DNA of 64,000 nt from Lineolata rhizophorae (GCA_010093515.1 MU001684.1:809887-873886); one strand, 5' to 3'; counted from the stretch's first letter, positions 11,801-22,677 are shown. The notes: generated by a model not told the origin, from the letters alone. Made by a program: numbers and translations.

Positions 11801-12712
11801 TTGCCTTGCTTTATGAGACTCCGGGTCTTTTCGCCTTGGTGCTCTGAGGTAGGAACTGTACACAACAAAAGCCAAGGCCCATTGGGCTCGAGCTGCACAG
11901 TGCACCAAGAGTAGCATTACCGCATCTTCGATAGTAGCTCCATTTTCCAAGGCCTGTTTGCATACCTCTACGCCTTTCGAGAGCTCACTAAGATGAACGA
12001 ACGCAATAATCGCCGCCTTATAAGCTTCCTCATTTCGTTCGGCGGTACCTAGCATCTCAAAGAGTCGTATCGCTCGCTCTGCGTCTTCTATACGACCTGA
12101 GAGGGCTAGCGCTCGCATAGTCTGGATGGTAACTGCGCGATCCGTTCGCGAGCGATCGAGAGAGAGGAACAAATTCCAAATGCGGTCGTAGTCGAGGCGG
12201 GTGTCGCCGGGCCGTGCTGACATGAGCTCCTCATAAACCGCTCGATCGCCCCCTTCTGCAGCCAAGCGTTCAACCTTTCCGATATCATGTTCGTTCCCTC
12301 CATTCACCATGATCCCCTCAAACGGCCCGGCGCCGGCTATAGACGAGAACTGCCGCATCCTCCGCCAGAGACCATGACGGGACTTTTGACGTCGTCGTTC
12401 CCAATCCTCCCAGCCATACGTCGAGATCGTTTTGAGGAGCGCCATTGTCTTTGCCGGATAGAGAAAATTGAGGAACAGAGGCTGCTGGTCATAATCCGCC
12501 ATGGCCGTAGACGGATCCGCACTCTTATCACCGGGACTGTTGTCCTGTACCGTCGCCCACCAAGAGGGCAGGAACTCTAGATCGCAGGCGCCATGGTGCC
12601 AAAAGGCCGAGTGTAGCATGCGACGACTGCGGATAGTCTGCTTCGAGGAGCCGCCTCGAAGGAGAACTCGACTTCCGGCGCAGTCGAGACATGCTGAAGC
12701 GCGCTCCAGCAT
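8861..12712 (-). CDS. Large mitochondrial pentatricopeptide repeat protein (CYA-5-like)
   Basis: Single-exon gene for 1283 residues. The frame is open a little further up, but the first ATG is at 12710-12712 (MLERASACLDC), which fits the start of this family. The N-terminus looks like a mitochondrial presequence, with SRRMLHSAFWHHGACDLEFL after it. Helical PPR units run through the middle: for example RNRATHHALLYAYARRGNSQ, TPSTRSWNILLHAYARADDV, QPDEYTFGPLLVLHSARGDV and LDAHSYASIMISLTAIHKTD. PPR proteins bind organellar RNA; Neurospora CYA-5 is needed to express cytochrome oxidase subunit 1, and that role is suggested here from overall resemblance only. The C-terminal third is more polar and holds further PPR-like helices (LNIYVRSLAARKRHGTVFAT). 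It shares a 478-base divergent promoter with SRP68. Confidence 0.85.
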   Translation of the reverse strand: MLERASACLDCAGSRVLLRGGSSKQTIRSRRMLHSAFWHHGACDLEFLPSWWATVQDNSPGDKSADPSTAMADYDQQPLFLNFLYPAKTMALLKTISTYGWEDWERRRQKSRHGLWRRMRQFSSIAGAGPFEGIMVNGGNEHDIGKVERLAAEGGDRAVYEELMSARPGDTRLDYDRIWNLFLSLDRSRTDRAVTIQTMRALALSGRIEDAERAIRLFEMLGTAERNEEAYKAAIIAFVHLSELSKGVEVCKQALENGATIEDAVMLLLVHCAARAQWALAFVVYSSYLRAPRRKDPESHKARQRLEQALCKISPSLKDLGSLVRFTEDQRSHDQRSCEDMNLFNFTRTLMHSVLDKAEELPLRWIQETLSQVDTESPLREFYYHNIIRNLFRIGRETNSSLTTTAYVLYDEFRSGFTLDREKEKSYPSRQILLLVLDNLCQDPGTGVGHATISNVINDHQTLFGALPVPKLLTVMWHYAKLGDAEKVRNCMDDLRASSPRALRNRATHHALLYAYARRGNSQATREALDRMSKDFDTTPSTRSWNILLHAYARADDVKGATDSFREAFLSHAGERPLQPDEYTFGPLLVLHSARGDVESVERLLDLAESKSVPMSTHLIRCLVMAYINAGDVASAIRISEHSVREKKVGRLSGRITPIWNCLLAVSARQRDPNTTMKIYKRMSDLEIRLDAHSYASIMISLTAIHKTDAAFKILRKVMPRDGIRPLGIHYAIVMAGYINQNMPNRAIIIGNSLSKYGVRETLSTRLALLRAKSYDAVIEKDNGEQSTMQELVKQLQAFLDETLATESSTDISIQQPHLGLNKERLVDADPELYVSFITQLVGRTGATDVVQQLLDSFSELQAKKSNDRLHKDAGPGINMISALMVAYNCKGDHEKVDQCWRMVIQRAAALSDPEQDTDRNFTSNIGDNASGDLGSSQAIPAHDKEPDKTGDELLQSQREALPAHSPVYSRESDLSNPPTQTDELRLAKPPPARADILNRPLNIYVRSLAARKRHGTVFATLSTLRAAGYTVDNTVLNILVQLLARSGWPLQAFAQCEKELMRDWRGWNTREVTKQRRSRWYRSHEATEERELDSSSKQIDIDDADPLADFGGNDGSDGIRGTSPRRIASGSRRSTLFKAMSASGQESRPVIPTASLVLPTYKTMIILGAVMRRVRRAEALGRNGREIIRMRWEDDFNTAVRKAGGDAIGGEKDDMSGNGDLVAEDLIGQSGRELFTVEETVGMRRLRKYAPRTVEAVESMPKIDDWQQRKYLFRSDGQLPDF

Positions 12713-13190
12713 GCCCCCGCGCGTGCGCAAAACGGCAGACCGCAATCGAACTATGAGTGGGGATACGGCTCCGACTTAAAAGTAGCGGCGTCGAACGCAG
12801 GCGGAAGGCTCGTGCCGTCGGGAAGCGGTGGTTCGGTGGTAGCAGCGGGAGGCAGGAGGTACATCAGAGCATGCCTTGATGGAGGGAGACGTAACTAGAT
12901 TCCGAGCACCGAATAGCGTAGTCCGAAGAGGCGAGCCCGATCAAAGAATCTAGAGGCGTGCTTGGGTGTTTTGAGGCTGCGGAACAGTGGCAATGGAAAA
13001 GTCGACAACGGATCTGCTCCGAGGTTGAATGATCTCGGTCAGCGCGCCGCTAAGCTCCGCGCCAAGCCCCACGCCACAGCACCGCGAGCGGTCGCCGACC
13101 TCTAGATTCCCGCGCCCCGCGTCGCAGCTTCGCCGACATTACCCGCACACTTGGAGTCGACGACGGGCCGCGGCGACGTCTGCCTCGGCC
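12713..13190. promoter_or_regulatory. Divergent promoter between the PPR gene and SRP68
   Basis: The 478 bases between two oppositely pointing start codons must hold both promoters. No TATA box or other clear element stands out. This is inferred from position only. Confidence 0.5.
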
Positions 13191-15310
13191 ATGGACATAA
13201 CGCAGTTCGTCGTCTCCAAGCGCGACGCCGCCTTCCTGGTGGGAGACTACAGCACCTACCGCACCCAGCTCTCGCGGCGCATCCTCACCGTGCGCAAAAG
13301 GCTCGGACGCACCACGCCCAAAAATTCCAAGTTCGCGAAGAAGGAGCCCGTGACCGCCGAGGACATTGCCAAGGACCATGAGTGCGCGCCCTGAATGGCA
13401 TCTTTACAGGAATTGTACTAATGAGCGTCCGGCACAGGTTCGTACGCCTTCTCTTGCTCTTGTCCGAGCGTGCGAGGGCGCACGCCTTGCACATGAAATC
13501 AATCCACGCCGAAGACAACCACGGCCAGGGCATATCCGGCTCCTCTCGCAAGCACATTCTTTCCCGCCTCGACAAAGCCTCCAAGATCGCGCGCGAACTG
13601 CTCGACCTCCTATCAAACAACAAGGACACCACTGGCGCTACCGACACGGACGTCCTCGAGGCTCGCGCCTACGCCGCGTCGCTCTCCGGAGCCATAGAGT
13701 TCGAAAAGCAGTCTCAAGGGGTGGGCACGAAGAAAAATGCGTCCTGGGATAAATGCTTGGTGGAGTTATCGACGGCGAGGGTGATCTATGCGTCGCTGTT
13801 GCAGGCCACCAAAAAGGATATCTTTAAAGAGCTGTTGGCGAGCACGATCGATCCGAGCATCAGGTACGCGGCGTACCAGTCGAATATACCCCGTACGGTG
13901 TCGGTGCCATCCGTTTCGAAGAAGTACTTTCCACGCGACGATAAGGCCTTGGTCTCTGCAGTAGAATCTCTCGACCCGACCACTTTTGGTGGAGGTGAGC
14001 GAGAGGTGGTTTCAGAAGGTAGGCTCCCAGACACGTTCAAACATAAGTTGCACTCGGCCTCGGGCTCTAATGTCACGCATGCAGAGGGAAAGAGTTTCGC
14101 CGGCACGGATGAGAGAATACCTAATACTATCGCATGGCGTGGCCGTACAGCGGCCATTGTCGACGCCTCCATCGGCCAAGCCCTCGCAGCCCGGACATCC
14201 GCCGAATCACGTCTCGCAGAAACGCTCTCATCGCAGCCGGATGCGCCGCCGCGGGAACGCGCCGCCGCGTACGACGACGTTCTCATTGCGGCGCAAGACG
14301 CCGCCGACGCAACACGACGCGCCATCGAGGAGCTAGAGAAAGAGAACGTCGACCCTAGCGACTCGCGCTTCCAGGATTTGCACGTGACCAGTCTAGCGGT
14401 GAATTACGACTTGATTGGGCTACGGGTTGGGCGGAACAGGACGTTAATTGGGAAAGATGACGGGCTGGAGTTTGAGCCGCAGAGTGTGAGGAAGCGGAAA
14501 AGGCCGGATGCTATGGAGGTAGATGAAGGAAAGGGAGCGGTGAAGGAGAAGGAGCAAGGGAAGGGAAAGAAGTTGTCGAGGTTGAGAGAGCGTGTGGTAT
14601 TACTGGATGCGATTCTACAGAGCATTGATTCTATCAAAGAATTGAGGGGGGCTATGAGGGATGCGGTCTTTATCGAGGAGTTGGAGGCGAAGAGGGGATA
14701 TTTTCAGGCTCTAAAGTACGGTTTTGCTGGCTCATCTCGGCATTGCTTATTCGGACGCTAACAATGCCTGTCCAGGTGCCTAAACATCGCCCGCTCACAC
14801 GCCCTGCTCGCCTCCCCCGTCAATGCCCTCGCCCTTTTTGCGCGGGCCGAATCACTCTCCGCCAAGCTCCTCACCTCCGACACAAGCCGGAACTGGACCA
14901 CCGAACTCGCCGTCGTGCCCAAGCTCGACTTCTCTCCATCCCAAGCGCAGCAACTCCACCGCCGCCTCACCGCCCTAGTTCTCCAGTACCGTGCTCTGGT
15001 AGATCTGAAGAATATCTACGCGCAAAACGCCAAGGCTGCTAAGTCTGACACGGCACCGGAGCCGCTGGTAGAGCGCTTGCACGAGTTCCCTATTGACGGC
15101 GTCGACCTTAAGAACATTGTCACGTGGCCGCCGAGGCTGCGGCCCGTACCAGTGAAGCCGCTGTTCTTCGACGTGGCGTGGAATTACATTGATTATCCGG
15201 GACGTCGGGCTAGAGAGGTAGAAGACAGGGTAGGGGCACCGAACGGTGCTGCGGAGGAGGAAGAGAAGAAGCCCGCGAAGAAGGGTTGGTTCGGGTTTGG
15301 AAGGTCGTGA
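13191..15310 (+). CDS. SRP68: Signal recognition particle subunit SRP68
   Basis: RNA-binding subunit of the cytosolic SRP, pairing with SRP72 and remodelling 7S RNA during targeting to the ER. Exons 13191-13381, 13438-14715 and 14776-15310 join in frame to 667 residues; intron 1 is 56 nt with a perfect TACTAAT-type branch site and intron 2 is 60 nt. The start MDITQFVVSKRDAAFLVGDY and the following YRTQLSRRILTVRKRLG are typical of the fungal protein; then FVRLLLLLSERARAHALHMK and SGSSRKHILSRLDKASKIAR form the tetratricopeptide-like RNA-binding part. The C-terminal SRP72-binding part includes VLQYRALVDLKNIYAQNAK and VTWPPRLRPVPVKPLFFDVA, ending in a Lys-rich GWFGFGRS. Confidence 0.95.
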
Positions 15311-15572
15311 AGGATGTGGAACTGCAAGGTCACTATGGAGTGTTGTAGACGGAGTTGGCTGGAAGTACCGCTAGCATCAAAGGGGGTGGTGCCTGAGTGG
15401 AGTGCTCTAAAAGGCTATTTTGGGGACGCAGCATCACGATGTATCTCTGTGATGAAGTTATGTTAAGATGTGATGCCTTGAAAAATGATAGCTTTGGAGT
15501 CACCCATATCCCTAAACAATTCTCATTTATTTGCATACGCTTTGTGATGGTGCCTCTATAGTATTGCCATGT

Positions 15573-16772
15573 TTAACTGCCAAATACGAAACGCTTCCAA
15601 TTTTCCCGTAACTGTATTATGCCATCGCGTAGGTTCCACCCTCTAAGGTCACAAATTTTACGAGCCATTTCTTCCAACTTCTCATCCATCTGCAAGCCCG
15701 CTGTGTGCAGATCGCTCTCGACCAGTATCATGTTGTCTGGCACAACCTTGATGGCCTGCTCTGTTTTTGACGCTCCTGAGCTGGAGAAATTTATCACGGC
15801 GGAGAAGGAAAAGTAAATCTCGGCCGGGACAGCAGGATTGGTGTACTGCTTAACCGCCTCCGGCGGGCCCGAATACGAATGAAGGCACACCCTCGGCGGA
15901 TATGGCTTTGGAAGTGCTTCTTTGGCCTTGGAGGCATTTGTCGCAGGTTCCTCCCCCGAGTGCGCGTTCGGTGCGCTCCCGCGCCGCTTGCGCTCCCGTC
16001 TGCTCTGCACACGTCTCTCGTGCCCTCGCCAAGTCTCCTGGAGCGTCTCGAACACGATGCCGTGGGCCTGGACGCCGTGGACCGACACGGCGCGCTGCAT
16101 CTCACCTGCGAGCTGCAACTGCGCCTTGAGGACCCTTTTCTGGTGCTCTACCTGGACCTTGTGCGGCGATAGCTTGCGGCCCTCGCGGCCGCCGGGCGTG
16201 AGAGTCTCGTCCCTGCTTGCGTGCTCGTGCGGCAGCCACGCTTCGGGGAGGCGGAAGGACTTGTCGAGGCCAACTTCTCCCACGAGCGCGTGCGGATACC
16301 GCTTTAGATAGTCTCGCGTTTCCGCGATGAACTCGGAGAGCGGCCTTGGGTCGGGGAGCTTGAGGCAGAAATCCCGGTCGAGGGTTTCGTTTCCCTGAGC
16401 GGTGAGAACGGAGCGATAGTGGTCGACTTTGGCATCCTCCTGGAGCGCGGATCGGCCGTCGCCACGCCCGTCATCGACGAATACTTGATGTGAAAACCAG
16501 GGGTGCCAGCCAAATGATGGCACGACGCCTGGTCTCACTTGTCCCAACGACTCGGGCCACGACGATGTTGCTAGGTCCGCCGCAATCCCGAGTTCGTCCG
16601 CAGCTTTAGCAACCAACGGCTGATCCTCTGCTCGAGTGGCCATGATCGTGAGGCATTTTGCTCGCATGCCTCGTATGCCGGGAATTGAACTCAGTGTGTC
16701 GGTCGGATGGCAATGGGCGTCAAAGACGCCGAGATCCCACGGAAACTCTTCCTTCGGCTGCCTATTACTCAT
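15573..16772 (-). CDS. TatD-family metal-dependent hydrolase (Scn1/Cut9-interacting type)
   Basis: Intronless, 399 residues from ATG 16770-16772 (MSNRQPKEEFPWDLGVFDAH). The frame stays open to 17084 upstream, but this methionine sits just before the conserved core, so I choose it. Metal-site motifs are in order: FDAHCHPTD (HxH, residues ~20-22), LVGEVGLDKSF (Glu ligand), AVSVHGVQAHG (His), LHSYSGPPEAVKQY (His) and ILVESDLH (Asp). This matches the TatD amidohydrolase fold. The fungal branch with a long insert (here a basic stretch rich in Arg, roughly residues 240-300) includes S. pombe Scn1, found as an interactor of Cut9. Members are deoxyribonucleases or uncharacterised hydrolases; the substrate here cannot be told. 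Its 3' end faces that of SRP68, 262 bases away. Confidence 0.88.
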   Translation of the reverse strand: MSNRQPKEEFPWDLGVFDAHCHPTDTLSSIPGIRGMRAKCLTIMATRAEDQPLVAKAADELGIAADLATSSWPESLGQVRPGVVPSFGWHPWFSHQVFVDDGRGDGRSALQEDAKVDHYRSVLTAQGNETLDRDFCLKLPDPRPLSEFIAETRDYLKRYPHALVGEVGLDKSFRLPEAWLPHEHASRDETLTPGGREGRKLSPHKVQVEHQKRVLKAQLQLAGEMQRAVSVHGVQAHGIVFETLQETWRGHERRVQSRRERKRRGSAPNAHSGEEPATNASKAKEALPKPYPPRVCLHSYSGPPEAVKQYTNPAVPAEIYFSFSAVINFSSSGASKTEQAIKVVPDNMILVESDLHTAGLQMDEKLEEMARKICDLRGWNLRDGIIQLRENWKRFVFGS

Positions 16773-19700
16773 GGTAGCACCTTCACAGGCTTGGATGTTC
16801 TTTTTGAGATCGGCAATTCGTCTGTTCAATCGGACAGGGAACACGGTTTGTGAGGGCGAGATAGGCTGCAAGGGCTGCGAGACGTCACCAGGCCTAAGGG
16901 TCCTTCCCCACTCCATCAGCCACAAGCGCAACGATCTTGAAACACACATCGCTTTAATCGGCGGTCTCCTCCATCTTTTCCCGATTACTTTGTAGCTCCG
17001 ACCCCCTTTTATGATTAAATCTTTAATCGTCTTAGATGAAGCACGATACACAATCCCTCCACCCGCCTTCTCGCCTTCTTCCATACCTTTCTCTTTCCCT
17101 TGCGTCTCATGGGCCCAACTATAAACAGTGCGGCGCGATTGCTCAGCACAACTCTTTACGTAAACTTCTCAGTAATATCGAATGTCACTTCTGTCGATGT
17201 CATCGTCGTTTCTTTGGGATCGACTGGCTCTACAAGCCGCCTGCGCGCTGCGTGAACGAACGTACCGTCTCACGCAACCTTATCCGCAAGCTGGGTTGAT
17301 GTCTCATGGCTAAGCTATCCAGTTGGCGGGAAGTCGGCAAGGACGAAGCCATTCCACAAATACGAAAAGAACAAACGATATCGACTGCCTGCTTTGGCGC
17401 TCAGCGACGACAATGCACTCACAGGAGCTGGTGTGGCCTGTCTAATCCCGAGGGGCCAGGCAAACATGGTCTGCTGCTCGCTCGTGGCTCTGATCGATCT
17501 GTAAGCTTTGGGCCACGGCTTCAGACATCTATCCGTTTATCGATGATGGGTTCAGATCACCGCCGGATTTGGCTTCACCTAAAGACACAAAACAACAGCA
17601 CGTGGACAACAGGCCGCCCACGAAATGGGAGCCGATACTGGCTCACAGCCAGTTCCGTCTCGCCGGCTCTTCACCCGCACCATGGTGGGCGGTCAGGCGC
17701 GGCTGCAGAGCGGTGCGCGAGCACACCCCAAAACCGAAGAGCCCTCGCCTCACACGGCGCTGCCGTCAGGGCGGGCAGAGAGCCCCTACGCTCCAGGGAC
17801 ACGCTCGGCGAAGCTCGCCTGACACCGACCTCCCTGTCTAGAGGAGCGGATCTGGTCCGCTGGAAATGATCAGGGCGACGACGGGCACGAAGAGGTTTCG
17901 TGTGCAAAAGCCATGGGTAAGCCAGCGTTGGCCCTTCTATGCGTTAGCCAGAGGAAAGGCCAAACCAAAGTTGGCGGGCCAGCTGCTCCCTGCTGGCAAG
18001 CTGCCCTGGCCCCCGAATTTCTGTTTGCTGTTCTTCTCCGCCATCTAGCGTTTCTCATCATCCCCATTAAAAGCCATTGCGCTCTACGACGTCTTTCTAC
18101 TTAGTTGTTGCGCTATTTAGTCATCTGTCTCCTAGTTATGGCGGCTTCTCGACACAGCTACCGTTATGCATACGTAGACGTACGTGCCCGTATCGTGTGT
18201 AGTTATTCTTTGGAGTATTTGCCAGACCTTTCTTTATTGCCCCTTCAACTTCATGAGATAGGTCCAGACCCAAAGCTATATTTTGCTTTAATAGGCGACT
18301 TTTATTCCCTTTATCTATTTCGGAGCCTGTTCGCCCTTCGTTATTGTATCTTGTAAATGTACAAACGCACGAGGAATGTTGGATTCGCTGCCGTGTGCCT
18401 CGTACCCACTTTGCTCCTCCACGAGACCGCGCCTCCGAGCCGCGTATAATGTCCCTAATCCACCGCCGGCTGAACTACTATGCGTATTCTCCTCCGAATA
18501 GCCTATAGAATAGCTTGTAAACTTAACGAGAAGGTTTAGTGTTGTATGGTTATAGATAGAGATCATTCTTCCGCAGAATAGTAAAGAGTTTTAGGTATAT
18601 ACATTACAGTAATAGGAAGGCTTTCAATCAACTTTTACCTTACTATATAGCTAAAAAGAAGGTTAATAGTAGTAATATATGGCTTAATGCCTTAAACTTA
18701 ATATCTCGGTATTACTCTATTGGGCAAAGCGCCTTGATTTTCGATCTAGTTACACTCTATAGACTTAATCTATAGATCTAGATGCGTAGAATCTATACTA
18801 TCTGGATAATCGCTCGAAATACTTGACACACTGTGTAAGGGCAGCTCGCAGTACTGCTAGTAGATTCAGTACTGGACAGTGAGAAGGCTGTAGTATGGTT
18901 TGTGCAACGCATTCGCAATCTGGACGTTCCAATTCGTATCATTATTGTTGCGGATGTAATTTAAGTGCAATGCATTTCTGGCGACAACATAGCCTGAACA
19001 TTTCCTCATCCCGTCAAACCCAGTGTTTCGTTGCCCTTTTGGCCATCCGCCAATAAGTTCACTGGCAAAGGGTCTACTGACACGGCCTAACACGACTCGT
19101 TCAGTCGTTTGGGTTGATAGTGTATGTAATTTCATAAGCTCAATCGCATAAGGAGCTCAACCGAGCCAAGTCCCAGTTTTCTTGAAACAAATAACCACGA
19201 TACGGCGGCAATTCAAGTTTTCACGTGTTCAAATTCAATGGGCCTGATGCAACCAGCAGCTGACGCCTCCAAGAAACCTTGTCAACCTTGAGCCGCCAAT
19301 GCTATCCTAGACAGCTGGTTCAAACACAACAGACCTCGTCGAGAAAATTCACGGGTCCAAATCTCCAGGTGCTCTTTCTAAGTTCCATTTTTCATAAAAC
19401 GGCTAGACACCCCTTGGTGGTCAAGTCTTCAGCGGCTAGGGCGGCCGGGCCAACCGCCGTTCGCGCGCAACCGAAATCAGGCGCTGAAGCTGGCCACTCC
19501 GTTGGTACAGGACGACCAACTGCTTCGAAGTCTGGCTCCGCCGGTGGAATTCTGGCTGAATTGATCGGTGGAGGGTGGACCTTCTTCTACTGCTGCTAAC
19601 TAAACAAGTCGTGACTCAAGCCACGAGTTAAAGCGTGGGTTGACGGCGGATGTCGCAGATGAATCATTTTGTCCACACTACGAGGCCACCGCTAATAGAG

Positions 19701-19983
19701 GTGCCGAACTCACTCTGAGTCTTATCTATCGTCAGTGGACCCACATCCTAACCAATGCTCTTTCAGTAAGGTAGGTCTCGGTCTGCTTCTCTTCATCATA
19801 CACATTGATGCAGCCATATTAGCGCCCCACTTATCGTAGCCACATTACCGTCTGTTTCAGACCTGCAGATTTCAATCACGTTAGTAAACAGTACCTAAGA
19901 AAGGGGAAATAGACAGCACGTACATATATGAGCAAGAAAGCCGGTAGAGTCCAAAAATCTTTCTTTGGGGTAGACAACCAACT
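16773..19983. other. Gene-poor stretch upstream of the TatD gene
   Basis: About 3.2 kb with no recognisable gene. Frames such as 17306-17869 (plus) and 19279-19599 (plus) show no family motifs, no intron structure and no coding rhythm. The middle is AT-rich (separate entry). The first ~300 bases probably hold the TatD-gene promoter. Confidence 0.5.
18480..18900. repeat. AT-rich, TA-dense relic, possibly RIP-mutated
   Basis: Markedly AT-rich against the GC-rich surroundings, crowded with TA steps and CTATAGA/TCTATAG-like words (for example around 18766-18800). This composition is what repeat-induced point mutation leaves in old repeats of Pezizomycotina. No ends, target duplications or protein remnants could be recognised, so the parent element is unknown. 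Confidence 0.4.
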
Positions 19984-21485
19984 CTACGATAGCGATGTAC
20001 TTCTGATACTCTCTAGCTCCGGAAGAGCCCATGTCGTTATCCAGTCCGATTGCAAGATTTGCTCAGCATCGGGCCTCTCGGACGGCCGAAACGCCAACAT
20101 CGATCTGAGCAGCGCGAACAAAGCCACCTTCTCATCCTCTGAGAACTCCTCCATCCGAAATTCTCTCCTTGGACGTTGCACACAGCTTTCGAACCACTCT
20201 GCCCACGGCTTTCCCGCCGCGCCAGCAATCCTCGACCCCTGCTCGTCGAACCATTTGGGCCGCGCACTCCAGTGCTCCCACCACTCGGGCGGCAGCTTGC
20301 CCAGCACGTCCACATGCTCTTTCGTCATCCAATCAGCCGAGGGATTGAATGCCTCGAAAATCGGCCGTTGGCCAACGATGGACCAGATTGCGCAGCCAAG
20401 AGCCCAGATGTCGGTGTGGAAAGAAAGAGGCTCCTGGGTCCGGAAATGGAGTTCGGGGGGAACCAGCAAATCCGGTGTATTGGAATAGTACCGCTTCGTG
20501 GTGAAAGGCATGAACGATTCGCCGAAATCGGTGAGAAGAATGCGGGCCTCTGAAAGGGTAAGACGGTCGCTTGCTGTCCCAAGTCAGGCAGGCATGATTC
20601 CGTGAGAAGGAACCCCTTCTTGAAGCGGCTGATTGTCGAGACGTTGTACGGGCTCTAGTGTTGGTTTCTGATATTTCTGGTAAAACTGATCGGGTGAAAG
20701 ACCATCGATGCTCTCAGTGAGACGCAGGAGGATATTTCCAAGGTGAAGATCTAAAGGGCCGGGAACGAAAGCTTTTAGCAATGGAGCGACCAGAGCTGAG
20801 CAACTGAAGATTCATATTAAGACAACCCACCGGCGTGAACGATACCCTGGGAGTGTAAGAAAGCAATAGCCTGGACCAATTGGGCGACGATTGCCCGAGC
20901 TACAGATGGCTGGAAGAGACGAGAAACTGATGCATCTTTAGCATCCGCTAGACTCACGTTTGCAGGAGCGGTAACCAGGCATCGATGTTTGCCGTTCGGT
21001 CCGTCGAGATCGAATTCGTCCAACACAGAGGGGATGGCGGCCTTCCCAGAGGCTTCCTCACATGTCGGACGTGCGTCTTGTAGAACGCGGAGTATATCCG
21101 CTTCTCTCAAGTCACTGTCGGCGACTGCAATTTTGATTGCAACATACGAGCCGTTATTTTGGTCTTTCGCTAGCCAAGTAGTTGAATATGTACCAAAGCC
21201 CAGCTTGTGCACGATGCGGTATCGGCCATGGAGATGATCGCCAATAACTATAGGATGATAGCCTCCAGGACGATAACGCTCGAGTCGCTCGACGCCTTCA
21301 AGCGGCATATACTCGACACCGTAGCCTGAACTGTCGGCATCATTAGTGGTTGTGGATTCCATCCTGCCACTGAAGGTGGCGAAGAACTGGCGAGGGGCGC
21401 TTCTTATAAAACGTGATGGGGCAGGAGAGAAGCGTGGAATGATGATCCGAAGTGAAGGCAAAAGGTAGCGGAAGGCATGCTTCAT
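19984..21485 (-). CDS. SRPK-like serine/threonine protein kinase with an in-frame TGA
   Basis: Start ATG at 21483-21485 (MKHAFRYLLPSLRI). Exons 20831-21485 and 19984-20750, split by an 80-nt intron, add up to 474 codons in a single frame. Kinase motifs in order: glycine loop KLGFGTYSTTWLAKD, VAIKIAV, catalytic loop VHADLHLGNILL (the HxDxHxxN form of fungal SRPK-like kinases), LLTDFGESFMP, PPELHF, HTDIWALGCAIWSIVGQRP and MTKEHVDVLGKLPPEWW. At 20584-20586 the frame reads MPA-TGA-LGTASDR, where relatives have Trp (MPAWLG). Everything after it up to the normal stop is well kept. Splicing cannot simply remove it: the best GT..AG pair there would be 44 nt and shifts the frame. It may be a young pseudogene, a base-call error, or a recoded site. 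The N-terminal ~45 residues look like a mitochondrial presequence. Confidence 0.75.
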
Positions 21486-22677
21486 GGTGCTAGTCGGACT
21501 GATGCTGTGGGCAGGCGAATCGGCTTCAAAACAGTAGTTAACTCTAAGCGCTTGGAATGGCCCTGCAGAGCCGGGGCGATGCGGCCTTGGAAACGCCAAA
21601 CACATATTGTCGGCGCTTGCGCCGTATCGTAGGTGGTCGGATACTGTAGTTTCTGTTTGTTTTCGGTTCCGCACGGAGTTATGTTAGCCGAGATACCTTA
21701 ACAACTACACTCAATTCGACATCTACAGAATCATACAGAGAGACTGCCGTCTCGCCAATTACATGTGCTGCAGCCTCATTCGGCCTGCCAACTCACAGAA
21801 GTTCTTTGGCTACTGAGTAGGCGGGGTACTCGCGATCAGTCTTCTCCGTTTCATAGAGCGCCGCGAGACCTTATAAAGCTATGTTGAGGGACTCTTATTG
21901 TCTTCGACGTTGCATTAACTCATATTTCCGGCTGCAATTATTCGTTGCCATTTCGATCCGATTCCTTAGGTCTACCGCAGTGATGTCCACAGTCAACCTA
22001 GTCAGATATTTTTTCTACAAGGGCATGATGCCCACAGATCGAGAGCTCCTGAACAATATGGTCGCACTCGCATACCAAACCGCCAGAGATCGCAATCTTT
22101 ACTCTAAAGCCATCCTCATTAGATGAGTGAGCATGACCGGTGTTGCGGTTGTTGACCTTCCCGGATTCGTTGTGTATTAAAGTGCCAGGCTCCAACATTC
22201 AAGGTCTCCTGGACCTCATTGACGACCCATTTATGATGGCTTCTCGATGTGTTACATCTCTACCTTTCAAAAACACCGGGATATCTTGTTCGCAACAACC
22301 TTCCTTTATTACCCAATGAAGCAACGCGCTATTCACTCTAGGGCTTCGTCTCATAATACCACGGGTATGGACGACAGGAGCCAGAATGATCCTAGCGGCT
22401 GGCACGTACCCTTCTGCTATAAAGATCAAGCGCAGCTTGCGAACAAAACGCACACGGCATGCCACGGCTATACTACGGGGAAAGACGCATGGCAGTTGGT
22501 CAAATCCACTCACGCCGGGGAAAAGGCCGACTCAACCCCGAAGCTTAACGGCAAGCCTGTATGGCCACCCGAAGACGAGCTAGAAGTTGCACCCGAAATT
22601 GGGTATGGCCACTTCCCCGATCTTCCATAACCTGAACAGTACGACTATCCCCGACCAGCTGGCCCCAGCAACGACGA
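21486..22677. other. Upstream flank of the kinase gene, no clear gene
   Basis: The kinase promoter followed by short frames on both strands (21982-22126 plus and 22247-22630 plus among them) without recognisable families. Composition is mixed and somewhat AT-rich. Confidence 0.4.

Noticed and set aside
15380-15460. Possible tRNA (GGTGCCTGAGTGG-like A box)
   Set aside because: No matching B box (GGTTCGANTCC) at the right distance and no acceptor stem.
17306-17869. Plus-strand frame of 187 codons in the gene-poor stretch
   Set aside because: No recognisable domain; Arg/Ser/Pro-rich composition typical of a chance frame.
20570-20614. A 44-base intron removing the kinase TGA
   Set aside because: GT..AG ends and a CTGAC branch exist, but the length is below normal and the splice shifts the downstream kinase frame.
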